In this document: positions 55,879 to 64,000 of the stretch, piece by piece
Numbering within the stretch: the first letter of the stretch is position 1
Layout of the letters: every line of letters starts with the position of its first letter
Assembly (NCBI RefSeq): GCF_000730565.1
Contig: NZ_BBIQ01000016.1
Location: forward strand, 1-64,000
DNA: 64,000 bases
From: Pseudomonas fulva NBRC 16637 = DSM 17717
Lineage (GTDB): Bacteria > Pseudomonadota > Gammaproteobacteria > Pseudomonadales > Pseudomonadaceae
Reading direction: 5' to 3'
Made by a program: the position numbers and the translations under genes
Notes under the pieces: model-generated
Told to the model about the DNA's origin: nothing
The model's input: only the letters and a program-made list of their open reading frames with translations
Databases searched by the model: none

Positions 55879-57987
55879 ATGACCCCCACCCTGCACCACC
55901 GCGCCTGTCACCTGTGTGAAGCCATTTGTGGTTTGAACATCGTGGTGAGCCACGCGCCTGGCGAACCTGCCCGGATCGAGTCCATCAAGGGCGACCCTCA
56001 GGACCCTTTCAGCCGGGGGCATGTCTGCCCCAAGGCGGTGGCGCTGCAGGATATCCAGAATGATCCTGATCGGCTGCGCCAACCCCACCGGCGCGTGGGC
56101 GAGCAGTGGCAGGCGATTGGGTGGGAGGAGGCATTTGACCTCGCCGCCGAGCGCCTGTGGGACGTGCAGCAGGCCCACGGCAACAATGCGGTTGCCGTGT
56201 ATCAAGGCAACCCGAGTGTGCACAACTATGGGTTGATGACCCATGGCAACTACTTTTTAGGGCTGTTGAAAACCCGCAATCGCTTTTCTGCCACGTCTGT
56301 GGACCAACTGCCTCAGCACCTGATCAGCCACCTGATGTATGGCCATGGGCTGCTCCTGCCGATTCCGGACATCGATCACACGGACTTCATGCTGGTGCTG
56401 GGCGGCAACCCGTTGGCCTCCAACGGCAGCATCATGACTGTCCCCGATGTGGAGAAACGCCTCAAGGCCTTGCAAGCCAGGGGTGGACGTCTGGTGGTGA
56501 TCGACCCGCGGCGCAGTGAAACTGCGGCGATCGCAGACAGTCATCTATTCATTCGCCCCGGCGGCGACGCGGCCTTGTTGTGCGGGCTGCTCAACACGTT
56601 GTTCGAAGAAGGCCTGACGCGCGGCTCGCATCTGCCGATTACAGGGCTGACCGATGTCCGCGCCGCCCTGGCTCCCATGACAGCCGAGGCCATGAGCAGC
56701 CTGTGCGGCATCCCGGCGCAGGACATTCGTCAGTTGGCGCGTGATTTCGCCGCGGCGGACAAGGCGGTCTGTTACGGCCGCATGGGGGTATCGACCCAGG
56801 TGTTCGGCACCCTCTGTCACTGGCTGGTACAGATGATCAACCTGGTCACCGGTAACCTTGATCGCAAGGGCGGGGCACTGTGTACCGAACCTGCGGTGGA
56901 CGTGGTGGCGAGCACGTCGGGTGGTCACTTCAACGTCTGGCAGAGTCGGGTGTCCGGCCTGCCCGAATATGCCGGGGAACTGCCGGTAGTGGCGCTTGCC
57001 GAGGAGATGCTGACCCCGGGTGAGGGGCAGGTCCGGGCTTTGGTCACGGTCGCGGGCAATCCCGTGCTGTCCACGCCCAACGGGCGGCAATTGGACAGCG
57101 CACTGTCGGGGCTCGATTTCATGCTCAGCATCGACCTGTACATCAACGAAACCACGCGCCATGCCGATCTGATCCTGCCATCGACTTCAGCCCTGGAAAA
57201 CGATCACTACGACACCACCTTCAACTTGCTGGCAGTTCGCAATGTGAGCCGGTTCAACCGAGCGATTCTGCCCAGGCCCGATGGCGCCCTGCACGACTGG
57301 GAAATCTTCGTCGGCCTGGCCAAGGCGTATGCGCGACGCGCCGGGCGTGAACTGTCGCCGACCGTAGCGCCAGCGCAGATGATCGACAAAGCCTTGCGCA
57401 GCGGGCGTTATGGGCAGGCGACGCCCTGGCAGCTGTCACTCCAGACCCTCGATGCACACCCGCACGGGTTGGACCTGGGCCCCTTGCAGGCCAACCTTGC
57501 ACATCGCCTGGGCACTGCGAGCAAAACCGTCGAGGCAGCGCCGCGCCTGCTGCTTGATGATCTACAGCGTCTGGCCCGGCAGGCGCCGCCAGAAACCGGG
57601 CAACTGCTGCTCATCGGGCGGCGGCACGTACGCAGCAACAATTCCTGGATGCACAATTATCACAGGCTGGTGAAAGGTAAACCGCGCCATCACTTGTTGA
57701 TGCACCCTGATGACCTGCGTCAGCGCCAACTGCAGGATGGCCAGCAGGTCAGGGTGCGCTCGCGAGCAGGGGCGGTGCAGGTGCAGGTGCAGGCATGCGA
57801 AAGCATGATGCCCGGGGTGGTAAGCCTGCCCCATGGCTTCGGGCATGACCGTCAGGGTGTGCGCCTTCAGACTGCCCAGGCGCAGCCCGGCGTCAGCGTC
57901 AATGATCTTACTGACGAGCTGCTGCGTGACTCGGTCTGTGGCAATGCTGCGCTCAACGGCGTTCCGGTGTACGTCGAAGCCGCTTGA
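55879..57987 (+). CDS. Stand-alone molybdopterin-dependent oxidoreductase
   Basis: 702 residues of the DMSO-reductase/formate-dehydrogenase superfamily. An N-terminal [4Fe-4S] site is formed by Cys10, Cys13, Cys17 and Cys50 (ACHLCEAICG ... HVCPKA). The bis-MGD-binding domains follow (FMLVLGGNPLASNGSIMTVP, VVIDPRRSETAAIADSHLFI, LVTGNLDRKGGALC). The C-terminal MoCo-dinucleotide domain ends with MMPGVVSLPHGFGHDR. At the position of the Cys/Sec molybdenum ligand in Fdh/Nas proteins, residues 140-147 read SVDQLPQH, without Cys. The substrate is unknown. ATG 55879 fits the family start. No partner subunit or cofactor gene is adjacent. Confidence 0.88.
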   Translation: MTPTLHHRACHLCEAICGLNIVVSHAPGEPARIESIKGDPQDPFSRGHVCPKAVALQDIQNDPDRLRQPHRRVGEQWQAIGWEEAFDLAAERLWDVQQAHGNNAVAVYQGNPSVHNYGLMTHGNYFLGLLKTRNRFSATSVDQLPQHLISHLMYGHGLLLPIPDIDHTDFMLVLGGNPLASNGSIMTVPDVEKRLKALQARGGRLVVIDPRRSETAAIADSHLFIRPGGDAALLCGLLNTLFEEGLTRGSHLPITGLTDVRAALAPMTAEAMSSLCGIPAQDIRQLARDFAAADKAVCYGRMGVSTQVFGTLCHWLVQMINLVTGNLDRKGGALCTEPAVDVVASTSGGHFNVWQSRVSGLPEYAGELPVVALAEEMLTPGEGQVRALVTVAGNPVLSTPNGRQLDSALSGLDFMLSIDLYINETTRHADLILPSTSALENDHYDTTFNLLAVRNVSRFNRAILPRPDGALHDWEIFVGLAKAYARRAGRELSPTVAPAQMIDKALRSGRYGQATPWQLSLQTLDAHPHGLDLGPLQANLAHRLGTASKTVEAAPRLLLDDLQRLARQAPPETGQLLLIGRRHVRSNNSWMHNYHRLVKGKPRHHLLMHPDDLRQRQLQDGQQVRVRSRAGAVQVQVQACESMMPGVVSLPHGFGHDRQGVRLQTAQAQPGVSVNDLTDELLRDSVCGNAALNGVPVYVEAA

Positions 57988-57998
57988 GCCTTGGCAAG

Positions 57999-58020
57999 GC
58001 CGAGCATGCTGCTCGGCTTT
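57999..58020 (+). terminator. Hairpin after the molybdopterin oxidoreductase
   Basis: GCCGAGC-ATGCT-GCTCGGC followed by TTT lies 12 bases after the stop codon. The T-tract is short. Confidence 0.6.
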
Positions 58021-58078
58021 CCGTTACAATGCGTCACCGTGCCGACGCCCGTGTCGGAAAGTCAAGCCGAGGTGCTAC

Positions 58079-58414
58079 ATGGATATCATCGAAACGATCA
58101 AAGAGCAGATTGCCAACAACACCATTCTGCTTTACATGAAGGGCTCGCCGAATGCGCCGCAGTGCGGCTTTTCGGCCCGTGCCTCCCAGGCAGTGATGGG
58201 TTGCGGCGAGAAGTTCGCCTACGTCGACATCCTGCAGAACCCGGAAATCCGCGCCAACCTGCCCAAATATGCCAACTGGCCAACCTTCCCCCAGCTGTGG
58301 GTCGGTGGTGAGCTGGTCGGTGGCAGCGACATCGTGCTGGAAATGTTCGAAAAGGGTGAGCTGCAGACCCTGATCAAGGATGCCGCCGCCAAGGCGAAGG
58401 CTGCCGAAGCGTAA
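58079..58414 (+). CDS. grxD: Monothiol glutaredoxin Grx4
   Basis: 111 residues. The single-cysteine active site CGFS is at Cys29 (APQCGFSARA), and WPTFPQLWVGGELVGGSDI is the conserved TVP/GGCD-equivalent region. Such proteins bind a glutathione-ligated [2Fe-2S] cluster and deliver it to recipient proteins, so they belong to iron-sulphur trafficking. ATG 58079 is 15 bases after the upstream GGAAAG/GAGG region. It converges on bfr with a shared bidirectional terminator, which fits an iron-homeostasis neighbourhood. Confidence 0.96.
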   Translation: MDIIETIKEQIANNTILLYMKGSPNAPQCGFSARASQAVMGCGEKFAYVDILQNPEIRANLPKYANWPTFPQLWVGGELVGGSDIVLEMFEKGELQTLIKDAAAKAKAAEA

Positions 58415-58427
58415 ACACTGCGCTCAT

Positions 58428-58456
58428 AAAAAAACCCGCCATTGGCGGGTTTTTTT
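58428..58456. terminator. Bidirectional terminator between grxD and bfr
   Basis: CCCGCC-ATT-GGCGGG is flanked by seven A on the left and seven T on the right. It can terminate grxD (plus) and bfr (minus). Confidence 0.92.
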
Positions 58457-58467
58457 GTAGGGGCGTC

Positions 58468-58941
58468 TTATTCTTCGCCCATCTGCGACTGCAGGTAATT
58501 TTCGATACCGATCTTGTCGATCAAGCCCAGCTGGGTTTCCAGCCAGTCGATATGCTCTTCTTCGGACTCCAGAATATCTTCGAGGACGTCACGCGAACCA
58601 AAGTCACCCACTGTTTCGCAGTGGGCAATGGCCGCCTTCAGGTCGATCAGGCCTTTCTGCTCGATTCGCAGGTCGCATTCGAGCATCTCCTTGGTGTGCT
58701 CGCCAATCAGCAGCTTGCCCAGGTCCTGAACGTTAGGGATACCTTCGAGAAACAGAATACGCTTGATCAATTTGTCAGCGTGCTTCATTTCGTCGATGGA
58801 TTCTTTGTACTCGTGCTTGCCGAGCTTGTTCAGGCCCCAATCTTCGTACATGCGGGCATGCAGGAAGTACTGGTTGATTGCGACCAGCTCGTTTCCGAGG
58901 ATCTTGTTGAGATGCTGGATGACGCTGATGTCGCCTTTCAT
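58468..58941 (-). CDS. bfr: Bacterioferritin
   Basis: 157 residues, haem-containing 24-subunit iron store. Ferroxidase ligands are in place: Glu18, Glu51 and His54, with further Glu residues in the later helices ([11 protein letters not shown]). The haem ligand Met52 is present, so this is the haem-binding type. ATG 58941 ([16 protein letters not shown]) is chosen over an upstream in-frame start. The gene for its ferredoxin partner bfd lies about 200 bases upstream on the same strand. Confidence 0.97.
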   Translation of the reverse strand: MKGDISVIQHLNKILGNELVAINQYFLHARMYEDWGLNKLGKHEYKESIDEMKHADKLIKRILFLEGIPNVQDLGKLLIGEHTKEMLECDLRIEQKGLIDLKAAIAHCETVGDFGSRDVLEDILESEEEHIDWLETQLGLIDKIGIENYLQSQMGEE

Positions 58942-59096
58942 TGGGGTTCCTGCCCTGTCGAAGTGTGCCAATGCAGGGAAGTTTGAGCCTGATGCTCAGG
59001 CCTGTCAAACCTAAGTAATTGAATAATAAATGAAAATTAATAGGAATAAGAATGTTTGTGAACCGCGTTGGCGCGCTAACTTGTTGAATTAAAGCG

Positions 59097-59126
59097 AAAA
59101 AAAACCGGACACAGGGTCCGGTTTTT
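59097..59126. terminator. Terminator downstream of bfd
   Basis: AACCGGAC (59103-59110) and GTCCGGTT (59116-59123) form a stem flanked by A and T runs on both sides. Read on the minus strand it ends bfd transcription before bfr. Confidence 0.88.
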
Positions 59127-59139
59127 GTCAATCTGGGTA

Positions 59140-59358
59140 TCAGGCAGTGGTGAATTCTACCGGATAGGGCAGGGCGGCCTGGCTGACCTGAAGTTTGGTC
59201 AGTGTCTCGCGCACCACTTCCTTGGCCAGGCAAGCGCACTTGCCACACTGGCTGGCGACATTGGTGGCGGCTCGGACTTCCTTGTAGCTGCAGCATCCTT
59301 CATAGATCGCATCGCGGATCTGTCCGTCGGTGACGCCGACACAAAGACACACATACAT
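59140..59358 (-). CDS. bfd: Bacterioferritin-associated ferredoxin
   Basis: 72-residue [2Fe-2S] protein that docks on bacterioferritin and donates electrons to reduce and release stored iron. Cluster ligands are Cys4, Cys6, Cys38 and Cys41, the CxC...CxxC pattern of the BFD fold. ATG 59358 (MYVCLCVGVTDGQI) is the family start. A terminator separates it from bfr, so the two are controlled independently: bfd high under iron limitation, bfr under sufficiency in relatives. A Fur-box-like sequence lies about 50 bases upstream. Confidence 0.96.
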   Translation of the reverse strand: MYVCLCVGVTDGQIRDAIYEGCCSYKEVRAATNVASQCGKCACLAKEVVRETLTKLQVSQAALPYPVEFTTA

Positions 59359-59404
59359 AGGGCTGACCATCGCTGGCGGGTTCGATGGGTTGGAGCTTAA
59401 TGTG

Positions 59405-59420
59405 AATGAGAATGCTTGTC
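59405..59420. promoter_or_regulatory. Candidate Fur box upstream of bfd
   Basis: AATGAGAATGCTTGTC matches 12 of 16 positions of the core AATGATAATCATTATC. It lies 47 bases upstream of the bfd start, consistent with iron repression of bfd. Confidence 0.5.
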
Positions 59421-59577
59421 AAAGTGGTTTCAGAAGGCATTCGGCCCGGCTGACCAGCGGTCGTACGCTCAGCATTCGGCCTGCCATCGTAACCTGTGTA
59501 TGATGGTCAACCTTTGCTGCATGTCGGGTCGGCGACTCGGCCTGGCAATGGTTCTTCACTCACATCAGGAGATAACA

Positions 59578-60180
59578 ATGAGCGTACTCGTTGGCAAGAA
59601 AGCCCCCGATTTCACCGTACCTGCCGTACTGGGCAGCGGCGAGATCGTCGACAGCTTCAACCTGGCCTCGGCCATCAAGGGCAAGTACGGCCTGGTGTTC
59701 TTCTACCCGCTGGACTTCACCTTCGTTTGCCCGTCCGAGCTGATTGCCCTGGACAACCGCATTCCTGACTTCCAGGCGCGCAACGTAGAAGTGATCGGCG
59801 TATCGATCGACTCGCACTTCACCCACAACGCATGGCGCAACACCCCCGTCAACAATGGCGGCATCGGCCCGGTCAAGTACACCCTGGCTGCCGACATGAC
59901 CCACGAAATCTGCAAGGCCTACGACGTGGAGTCCGAAGGCGGCGTGGCCTTCCGTGGCGCCTTCCTGATCGACACCAACGGTGTCGTGCGCTCGCAGATC
60001 ATCAACGATCTGCCGCTGGGCCGTAACATGGACGAGCTGCTGCGCCTGGTCGACGCCCTGCAGTTCCACGAAGAGCACGGCGAAGTCTGCCCTGCCAACT
60101 GGAAAAAAGGCGACAAGGGCATGAACGCATCGCCAGAAGGCGTTGCTGCCTACCTGAGCGAGAACGCCGGCAAGCTGTAA
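59578..60180 (+). CDS. Typical 2-Cys peroxiredoxin (AhpC/TSA family)
   Basis: 200 residues. The peroxidatic cysteine is Cys51 in DFTFVCPSEL and the resolving cysteine is Cys171 in GEVCPANW, the typical 2-Cys arrangement. It reduces hydrogen peroxide and organic hydroperoxides in the cytoplasm using a thioredoxin or AhpF-type reductant. No ahpF gene is adjacent, so thioredoxin is the more likely donor. The ATG at 59578 follows AGGAG at 59567-59571. Its position next to grxD, bfr and bfd groups it with iron and oxidative-stress defence. Confidence 0.96.
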   Translation: MSVLVGKKAPDFTVPAVLGSGEIVDSFNLASAIKGKYGLVFFYPLDFTFVCPSELIALDNRIPDFQARNVEVIGVSIDSHFTHNAWRNTPVNNGGIGPVKYTLAADMTHEICKAYDVESEGGVAFRGAFLIDTNGVVRSQIINDLPLGRNMDELLRLVDALQFHEEHGEVCPANWKKGDKGMNASPEGVAAYLSENAGKL

Positions 60181-60197
60181 GCCCGCGTCGCGCACAA

Positions 60198-60228
60198 AAA
60201 AACCGGCCCTCATGGCCGGTTTTTTTTG
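60198..60228. terminator. Bidirectional terminator between the peroxiredoxin and rnt
   Basis: AACCGGCC-CTCAT-GGCCGGTT has a long T-tract to the right and an A-tract to the left. It serves the peroxiredoxin gene and, in the other direction, rnt. Confidence 0.92.
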
Positions 60229-60268
60229 GCCAGCCGCATGGGGCTGACCTGAACCTGGAACGCGCGGA

Positions 60269-60937
60269 TCAATCCTGGCGCCAGCCGCCCATGTCTTTCC
60301 AGCGATTGACGATACCGCAGAACAGCTCAGCCGTTTTTTCGGTGTCGTAGCGCGCCGAGTGGGCCTCGCGACCATCGAAATCGATGTCGGCGCTCTGGCA
60401 GGCGCGAGCCAGTACGGTTTGCCCATAAGCGAGCCCTGCCAGGGTGGCCGTGTCGAAGCTTGAGAACGGGTGGAACGGGTTACGCTTGAGGTCGTTGCGC
60501 GCTACCGCCGCGTTGAGGAAACCCAAATCGAAACTGCTGTTGTGGCCCACCAGAATGGCGCGCTTGCAGCCATTGGCCTTGAGCGCCTTGCGGATGCCTC
60601 GGAAGATATCCGTCAGGGCCGTTTCCTCGCTTACTGCCATGCGCAACGGATGGTCGAGCTTGATGCCGGTGAACTCCAGCGCGGCAGCCTCGATGTTGGC
60701 GCCTTCGAAGGGCTCCACCCGGTGAAAATAGGTATGTTCGGGGAACAGGAAACCCTTTTCGTCCATGCCAATGGTGACGGCAGCAATTTCCAGCAAGGCG
60801 TCAGTGGCGCTGTTGAAGCCGCCAGTCTCCACATCCACCACCACTGGCAGGTAACCCCGGAAGCGTTCTGCCATAGGATGGCGGTGACCACCGCTGCCGG
60901 AGGATTCAAGTTCGTCTTCGTACAGGTCTTCGCTCAC
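60269..60937 (-). CDS. rnt: Ribonuclease T
   Basis: 222-residue DEDD-type 3'-5' exoribonuclease that trims tRNA and other stable RNA ends. Exo motifs are [17 protein letters not shown] near residue 34, [13 protein letters not shown] near 133 and [14 protein letters not shown] near the C-terminus. The start is GTG 60937, overlapping the pyrC stop (GTGA). A long N-terminal acidic stretch ([18 protein letters not shown]) precedes the fold. It is translationally coupled to pyrC, the same order as in other pseudomonads. Confidence 0.96.
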   Translation of the reverse strand: MSEDLYEDELESSGSGGHRHPMAERFRGYLPVVVDVETGGFNSATDALLEIAAVTIGMDEKGFLFPEHTYFHRVEPFEGANIEAAALEFTGIKLDHPLRMAVSEETALTDIFRGIRKALKANGCKRAILVGHNSSFDLGFLNAAVARNDLKRNPFHPFSSFDTATLAGLAYGQTVLARACQSADIDFDGREAHSARYDTEKTAELFCGIVNRWKDMGGWRQD

Positions 60938-61980
60938 GCGTGTTCCTCCAGCAGGCGCCAGCGCAGTGTTTCCCCGGCGCGCAGCGGGATCACGGTTTGC
61001 TCACCGAAGGGCAGGCTCTCTGGGGCCGTCCACTGATCACGAACCAGGGTGATGGTGTCGGTGTTGGCCGGCAGGCCGTAGAACGCAGGGCCGTGCAGGC
61101 TGGCAAAGCCTTCGAGCTTGTCCAGCGCGTTGCGTTGTTCGAACGCCTCTGCATAGAGTTCGATGGCCGCGTACGCGGTATAGCAGCCAGCGCACCCACA
61201 CGCCGCTTCCTTGGCGTGGCGGGCGTGGGGAGCCGAGTCGGTGCCGAGGAAGAATTTCGGGTTACCGCTGGTGGCGGCGTCGAGCAACGCCACCTGATGC
61301 GTGTTGCGCTTGAGAATGGGCAGGCAATAGAAATGGGGTCGTATTCCGCCCACCAGCATATGGTTGCGGTTGTACAGCAAGTGCTGCGCCGTGATGGTGG
61401 CGCCAACGTTGGCCGAAGCTTCGGTCACGAACTGGGCCGCATCGCTGGTGGTAATGTGCTCGAAGACTACCTTGAGCGTGGGGAAACGCTCGACCAGACG
61501 GCGCATGTGCTCATCGATGAAGCGCTTTTCACGGTCGAACACGTCGATCTCGCTGCGCGTGACTTCGCCGTGCACCAGCAACGGCATGCCGACTTCAGCC
61601 AGCGCCTCGATAGCGGGGAAGATGTTGTCGATGCTGGTCACACCAGAATCGGAATTGGTGGTGGCGCCTGCCGGGTAGAGCTTGGCGGCATGCACGATAC
61701 CGCTGGCCTTGGCATCTCGGATGTCTTGCGCGCTGGTGCGGTCGGTGAGATACAGCACCATCAACGGCTCAAACCGACTGCCAGCCGGGCGAGCAGCCAG
61801 GATACGGTCACGATAGGCCCCGGCTTCGGCGGCATTGCGCACCGGCGGCACCAGGTTGGGCATGATGATGGCACGGGCGAAAGTGCGCGCCACATCACCA
61901 ACGGTGTGGGGCAGGACGGCACCATCACGCAGATGGATGTGCCAGTCGTCGGGGCGCAGGAGGGTCAGGCGATCGGACAT
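60934..61980 (-). CDS. pyrC: Dihydroorotase PyrC
   Basis: 348 residues, class II dihydroorotase that interconverts carbamoyl aspartate and dihydroorotate in pyrimidine synthesis. The metal-binding HIHLRDG (about residues 13-19), the carboxylated Lys region [17 protein letters not shown] and HGEV (near residue 137) are visible. The C-terminal Asp motif is [17 protein letters not shown] 61980 ([14 protein letters not shown]) is used; the nine-residue upstream extension is unlikely. It is first in pyrC-rnt and divergent from motY. Confidence 0.97.
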   Translation of the reverse strand: MSDRLTLLRPDDWHIHLRDGAVLPHTVGDVARTFARAIIMPNLVPPVRNAAEAGAYRDRILAARPAGSRFEPLMVLYLTDRTSAQDIRDAKASGIVHAAKLYPAGATTNSDSGVTSIDNIFPAIEALAEVGMPLLVHGEVTRSEIDVFDREKRFIDEHMRRLVERFPTLKVVFEHITTSDAAQFVTEASANVGATITAQHLLYNRNHMLVGGIRPHFYCLPILKRNTHQVALLDAATSGNPKFFLGTDSAPHARHAKEAACGCAGCYTAYAAIELYAEAFEQRNALDKLEGFASLHGPAFYGLPANTDTITLVRDQWTAPESLPFGEQTVIPLRAGETLRWRLLEEHA

Positions 61981-62109
61981 TGAGGATTCCAGGCGGGTCG
62001 AACTCAAGCCGCAATGCTACCGGAAAAGCCCCTCCAGAGCACAGGTATCAAGTTTTCCCGCGACTGCCCGATAGCGTAAAGGTGAGTGTCGAATTATGTG
62101 GAGCCCGCC

Positions 62110-63075
62110 GTGCGCCAGCGTTACCTAGCCTTGTTTATCGTGTTTGCCAGCTTGCCGGCCGGCGCGTTGACGTTTCAGACGCGCATGGAAAGCATTGCCT
62201 GGACGGTGGAGGGCGACGCGTTCGAATGCCGGCTGACCCAGCCGATAGACGGTTTCGGAAGCGGCGAATTCGTGCGTCGTGCCGGTGAGCAACCGGTGTT
62301 TCGCCTGCGCTCACAGACCAATGCGCTCGGCGCCGGCGGTGCCACCTTGCTGGCGGCAGCAGCACCCTGGCAACCTGGGCGCGGGGACATCAACCTGGGC
62401 AATGTGCGCATGGCGCGCACCGGCGTGCTGTTCAACTCATCCCAAGGCCAGGCCAGTCGGTTGATCAATGGCCTGCTCGATGGCCGCAGCGCCGTGGTGC
62501 GCAATTACACCGGGGAGGGGGGCAGGGCAATGGAAGTGCGCGTACTGCCGGTCAGTTTCGCCAAGGCCTACAGCGACTACCAGGCCTGCGCCAGCAAGCT
62601 GCTGCCCATGAACTACGACCAGGTACGCCAGACCCAGGTGGGCTTCCCGGGTGGCGGCATCGTGCTGGATCAGGCTGCCAAGGCCCGACTGGATGTGCTG
62701 CTTGAGTACATGAAGGCCGACCCCAGCGTCAATCAGGTGGCCTTGGACGGGCATTCCGACAACAGCGGCAACCGGTTGACCAACCGCGACGTGTCCCGCC
62801 GGCGAGCCCTGGCGGTCGCCGATTACCTCATGGCCCACGGCGTGCCTGAAAGTCAGATAACCGTGCGTTTCCACGGCGAGCGTTACCCGCTGGCCAAGAA
62901 CAACAACGCCGGCAATCGGGCCCGTAACCGGCGGGTCAACATCGAGCTAGAGCGAGGCCCTGTCCAGGCGCAGCTCACACAAAAGGTCGCCGAGGCGCCC
63001 GCTGCTCCCGCTGCTCCCGCGCAGGCTGCGGGTACCACGACGCCGGCCCAAGGCAAACCCGCCATGGCCAAGTAG
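62110..63075 (+). CDS. motY: OmpA-domain flagellar protein MotY
   Basis: 321 residues. A signal peptide (MRQRYLALFIVFASLPAGA) is followed by the MotY-specific N-terminal domain (SIAWTVEGDAFECRLTQPI ... FRRAGE-like) and an OmpA-type peptidoglycan-binding domain at about residues 185-290 (QVALDGHSDNSGNRLTNRDV, SRRRALAVADYLMAHG). MotY forms the T-ring that holds stator units at the flagellar basal body. I prefer GTG 62110 with GTGGAG at 62098-62103; a GTG at 62086 is an alternative. The pyrC-motY-argG order supports the assignment. The Ala/Pro-rich tail (APAAPAAPAQAAG) is a low-complexity linker end. Confidence 0.9.
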   Translation: MRQRYLALFIVFASLPAGALTFQTRMESIAWTVEGDAFECRLTQPIDGFGSGEFVRRAGEQPVFRLRSQTNALGAGGATLLAAAAPWQPGRGDINLGNVRMARTGVLFNSSQGQASRLINGLLDGRSAVVRNYTGEGGRAMEVRVLPVSFAKAYSDYQACASKLLPMNYDQVRQTQVGFPGGGIVLDQAAKARLDVLLEYMKADPSVNQVALDGHSDNSGNRLTNRDVSRRRALAVADYLMAHGVPESQITVRFHGERYPLAKNNNAGNRARNRRVNIELERGPVQAQLTQKVAEAPAAPAAPAQAAGTTTPAQGKPAMAK

Positions 63076-63100
63076 CGGCCGTCGCGCCATCGACAATTCT

Positions 63101-63142
63101 TGTCGCTTTGTCGTCAGAAGCTGTCGCGCCTCTATAAATTGA
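63101..63142. promoter_or_regulatory. ArgR operator upstream of argG
   Basis: TGTCGC occurs at 63101 and again exactly 21 bases later at 63122. The second copy has the full TGTCGC-N8-AA-N5 form; the first has CA at the AA position. This is the direct-repeat arrangement of Pseudomonas ArgR sites, 55-96 bases upstream of the argG ATG. Confidence 0.7.
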
Positions 63143-63196
63143 GCCTCAACGCCGTTAGAATCGGGCCTTTTCCGTACAACCCCGTGGAGTGATGGC

Positions 63197-64000
63197 ATGG
63201 CGGACGTAAAAAAGGTCGTACTGGCGTATTCCGGCGGCCTTGATACTTCGGTGATTCTCAAGTGGCTGCAAGATACCTACAACTGCGAAGTGGTGACGTT
63301 CACCGCCGACCTGGGGCAGGGCGAAGAGGTCGAGCCGGCGCGCGCCAAGGCTCAGGCAATGGGCGTCAAAGAGATCTACATCGACGACCTGCGCGAAGAA
63401 TTCGTGCGTGATTTCGTGTTCCCGATGTTCCGCGCCAACACCGTATATGAAGGCGAGTACCTGCTGGGTACTTCCATCGCCCGTCCGCTGATCGCCAAGC
63501 GTCTGATCGAAATCGCCAACGAAACCGGTGCCGACGCCATCTCCCACGGCGCTACCGGCAAAGGCAACGACCAGGTTCGGTTCGAACTGGGCGCTTATGC
63601 CCTCAAGCCTGGCGTCAAGGTCATCGCGCCATGGCGTGAATGGGACCTGCTCTCGCGCGAGAAGCTGATGGACTACGCCGAGAAGCACGGTATCCCGATC
63701 GAGCGTCATGGCAAGAAGAAGTCCCCTTACTCGATGGACGCCAACCTGCTGCACATCTCCTATGAAGGCGGTGTGCTGGAAGATACCTGGACCGAGCACG
63801 AAGAAGACATGTGGCGCTGGAGCGTTTCGCCCGAAAACGCCCCGGACCAGGCAACCTACCTGGAACTGACCTACCGCAACGGCGACATCGTCGCGATCGA
63901 CGGTGTAGAGAAGAGCCCGGCCACTGTCCTGGCTGATTTGAACCGCATCGGCGGCGCCAACGGCATCGGTCGACTGGACATCGTCGAAAACCGCTACGTG
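63197..64000 (+). CDS. argG: Argininosuccinate synthase ArgG (5' part, runs off window)
   Basis: 268 codons are present and the frame is open at the window edge; the full enzyme is about 405 residues. It joins citrulline and aspartate to argininosuccinate with ATP, the step after ArgF. The PP-motif [15 protein letters not shown] lies near residue 10, followed by [19 protein letters not shown] near 120. ATG 63197 with GGAG at 63186-63189 is the start. An ArgR operator lies just upstream, so it is probably coregulated with argF 8 kb away. Confidence 0.97.
   Translation, partial: MADVKKVVLAYSGGLDTSVILKWLQDTYNCEVVTFTADLGQGEEVEPARAKAQAMGVKEIYIDDLREEFVRDFVFPMFRANTVYEGEYLLGTSIARPLIAKRLIEIANETGADAISHGATGKGNDQVRFELGAYALKPGVKVIAPWREWDLLSREKLMDYAEKHGIPIERHGKKKSPYSMDANLLHISYEGGVLEDTWTEHEEDMWRWSVSPENAPDQATYLELTYRNGDIVAIDGVEKSPATVLADLNRIGGANGIGRLDIVENRYV

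Noticed and set aside
58942..59096. Fur box upstream of bfr
   Set aside because: The region is AT-rich with partial matches, none close enough to the consensus to support.

Overview
The window is a chromosomal stretch of a fluorescent Pseudomonas, most like the P. putida group. The evidence is the high G+C content, the nadB / algU-mucA-mucB-mucD / lepA-lepB-rnc-era-recO-pdxJ order, the direct-oxidation glucose genes (gcd with an OprB porin), the aau/aat acidic amino acid system and the rnt-pyrC-motY-argG order. It is mostly core genome. I see no tRNA, rRNA, insertion sequence, prophage or CRISPR array.

Layout. 1-120 is a perfect-to-near-perfect TCAAGA hexamer array. 0.4-6.2 kb holds nadB and, divergently, the envelope-stress locus algU-mucA-mucB-mucD (no mucC). 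6.4-12.3 kb holds two housekeeping groups: lepA-lepB and rnc-era-recO-pdxJ. 12.3-17.1 kb, on the minus strand, holds the tRNA wobble-modification pair cmoA-cmoB, a small chagasin-like lipoprotein and a second Lon protease with a textbook heat-shock promoter. 17.2-23.3 kb holds oprB-gcd and a His-rich TonB receptor preceded by a Zur box. 23.4-25.7 kb holds two small genes and a PadR regulator / siderophore-interacting flavoprotein pair resembling E. coli yqjI-yqjH. 25.8-36.5 kb holds an atypical class A penicillin-binding protein, an FMN glutamate-synthase-like protein, a full-length Lhr helicase, a Nudix hydrolase and metR.

36.6-43.4 kb is the acidic amino acid system: AauR/AauS plus the ABC transporter aatJQMP, with a sigma-54 promoter and an upstream AauR-type site. 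43.5-47.6 kb is the most unusual gene, a 1370-residue protein with a DUF6543-like N-terminal half, a hydrophobic hairpin, leucine-rich repeats and a C-terminal NEL-type E3 ubiquitin ligase domain with its catalytic Cys-x-Asp. This is an effector-like enzyme in a genus member normally considered non-pathogenic, and no secretion system lies nearby. 47.6-52.6 kb is the glycerol regulon glpF-glpK-glpR-glpD with GlpR-type operators. 52.9-57.9 kb holds ybaK, an orphan ABC ATPase overlapping argF, and a stand-alone molybdopterin oxidoreductase. 58.1-60.9 kb is an iron/redox cluster (grxD, bfr, bfd, 2-Cys peroxiredoxin). The window ends with rnt, pyrC, motY and the 5' part of argG.

Regulatory signals read directly from the bases include two AlgU-type promoters before algU, a sigma-32 promoter before lon, a Zur box, a sigma-54 promoter with its enhancer site, GlpR operators, and two ArgR operators (argF, argG) that match the Pseudomonas 21-bp direct-repeat rule. 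Strain-level identity and all functional assignments are by recognition of sequence families, without database searches.
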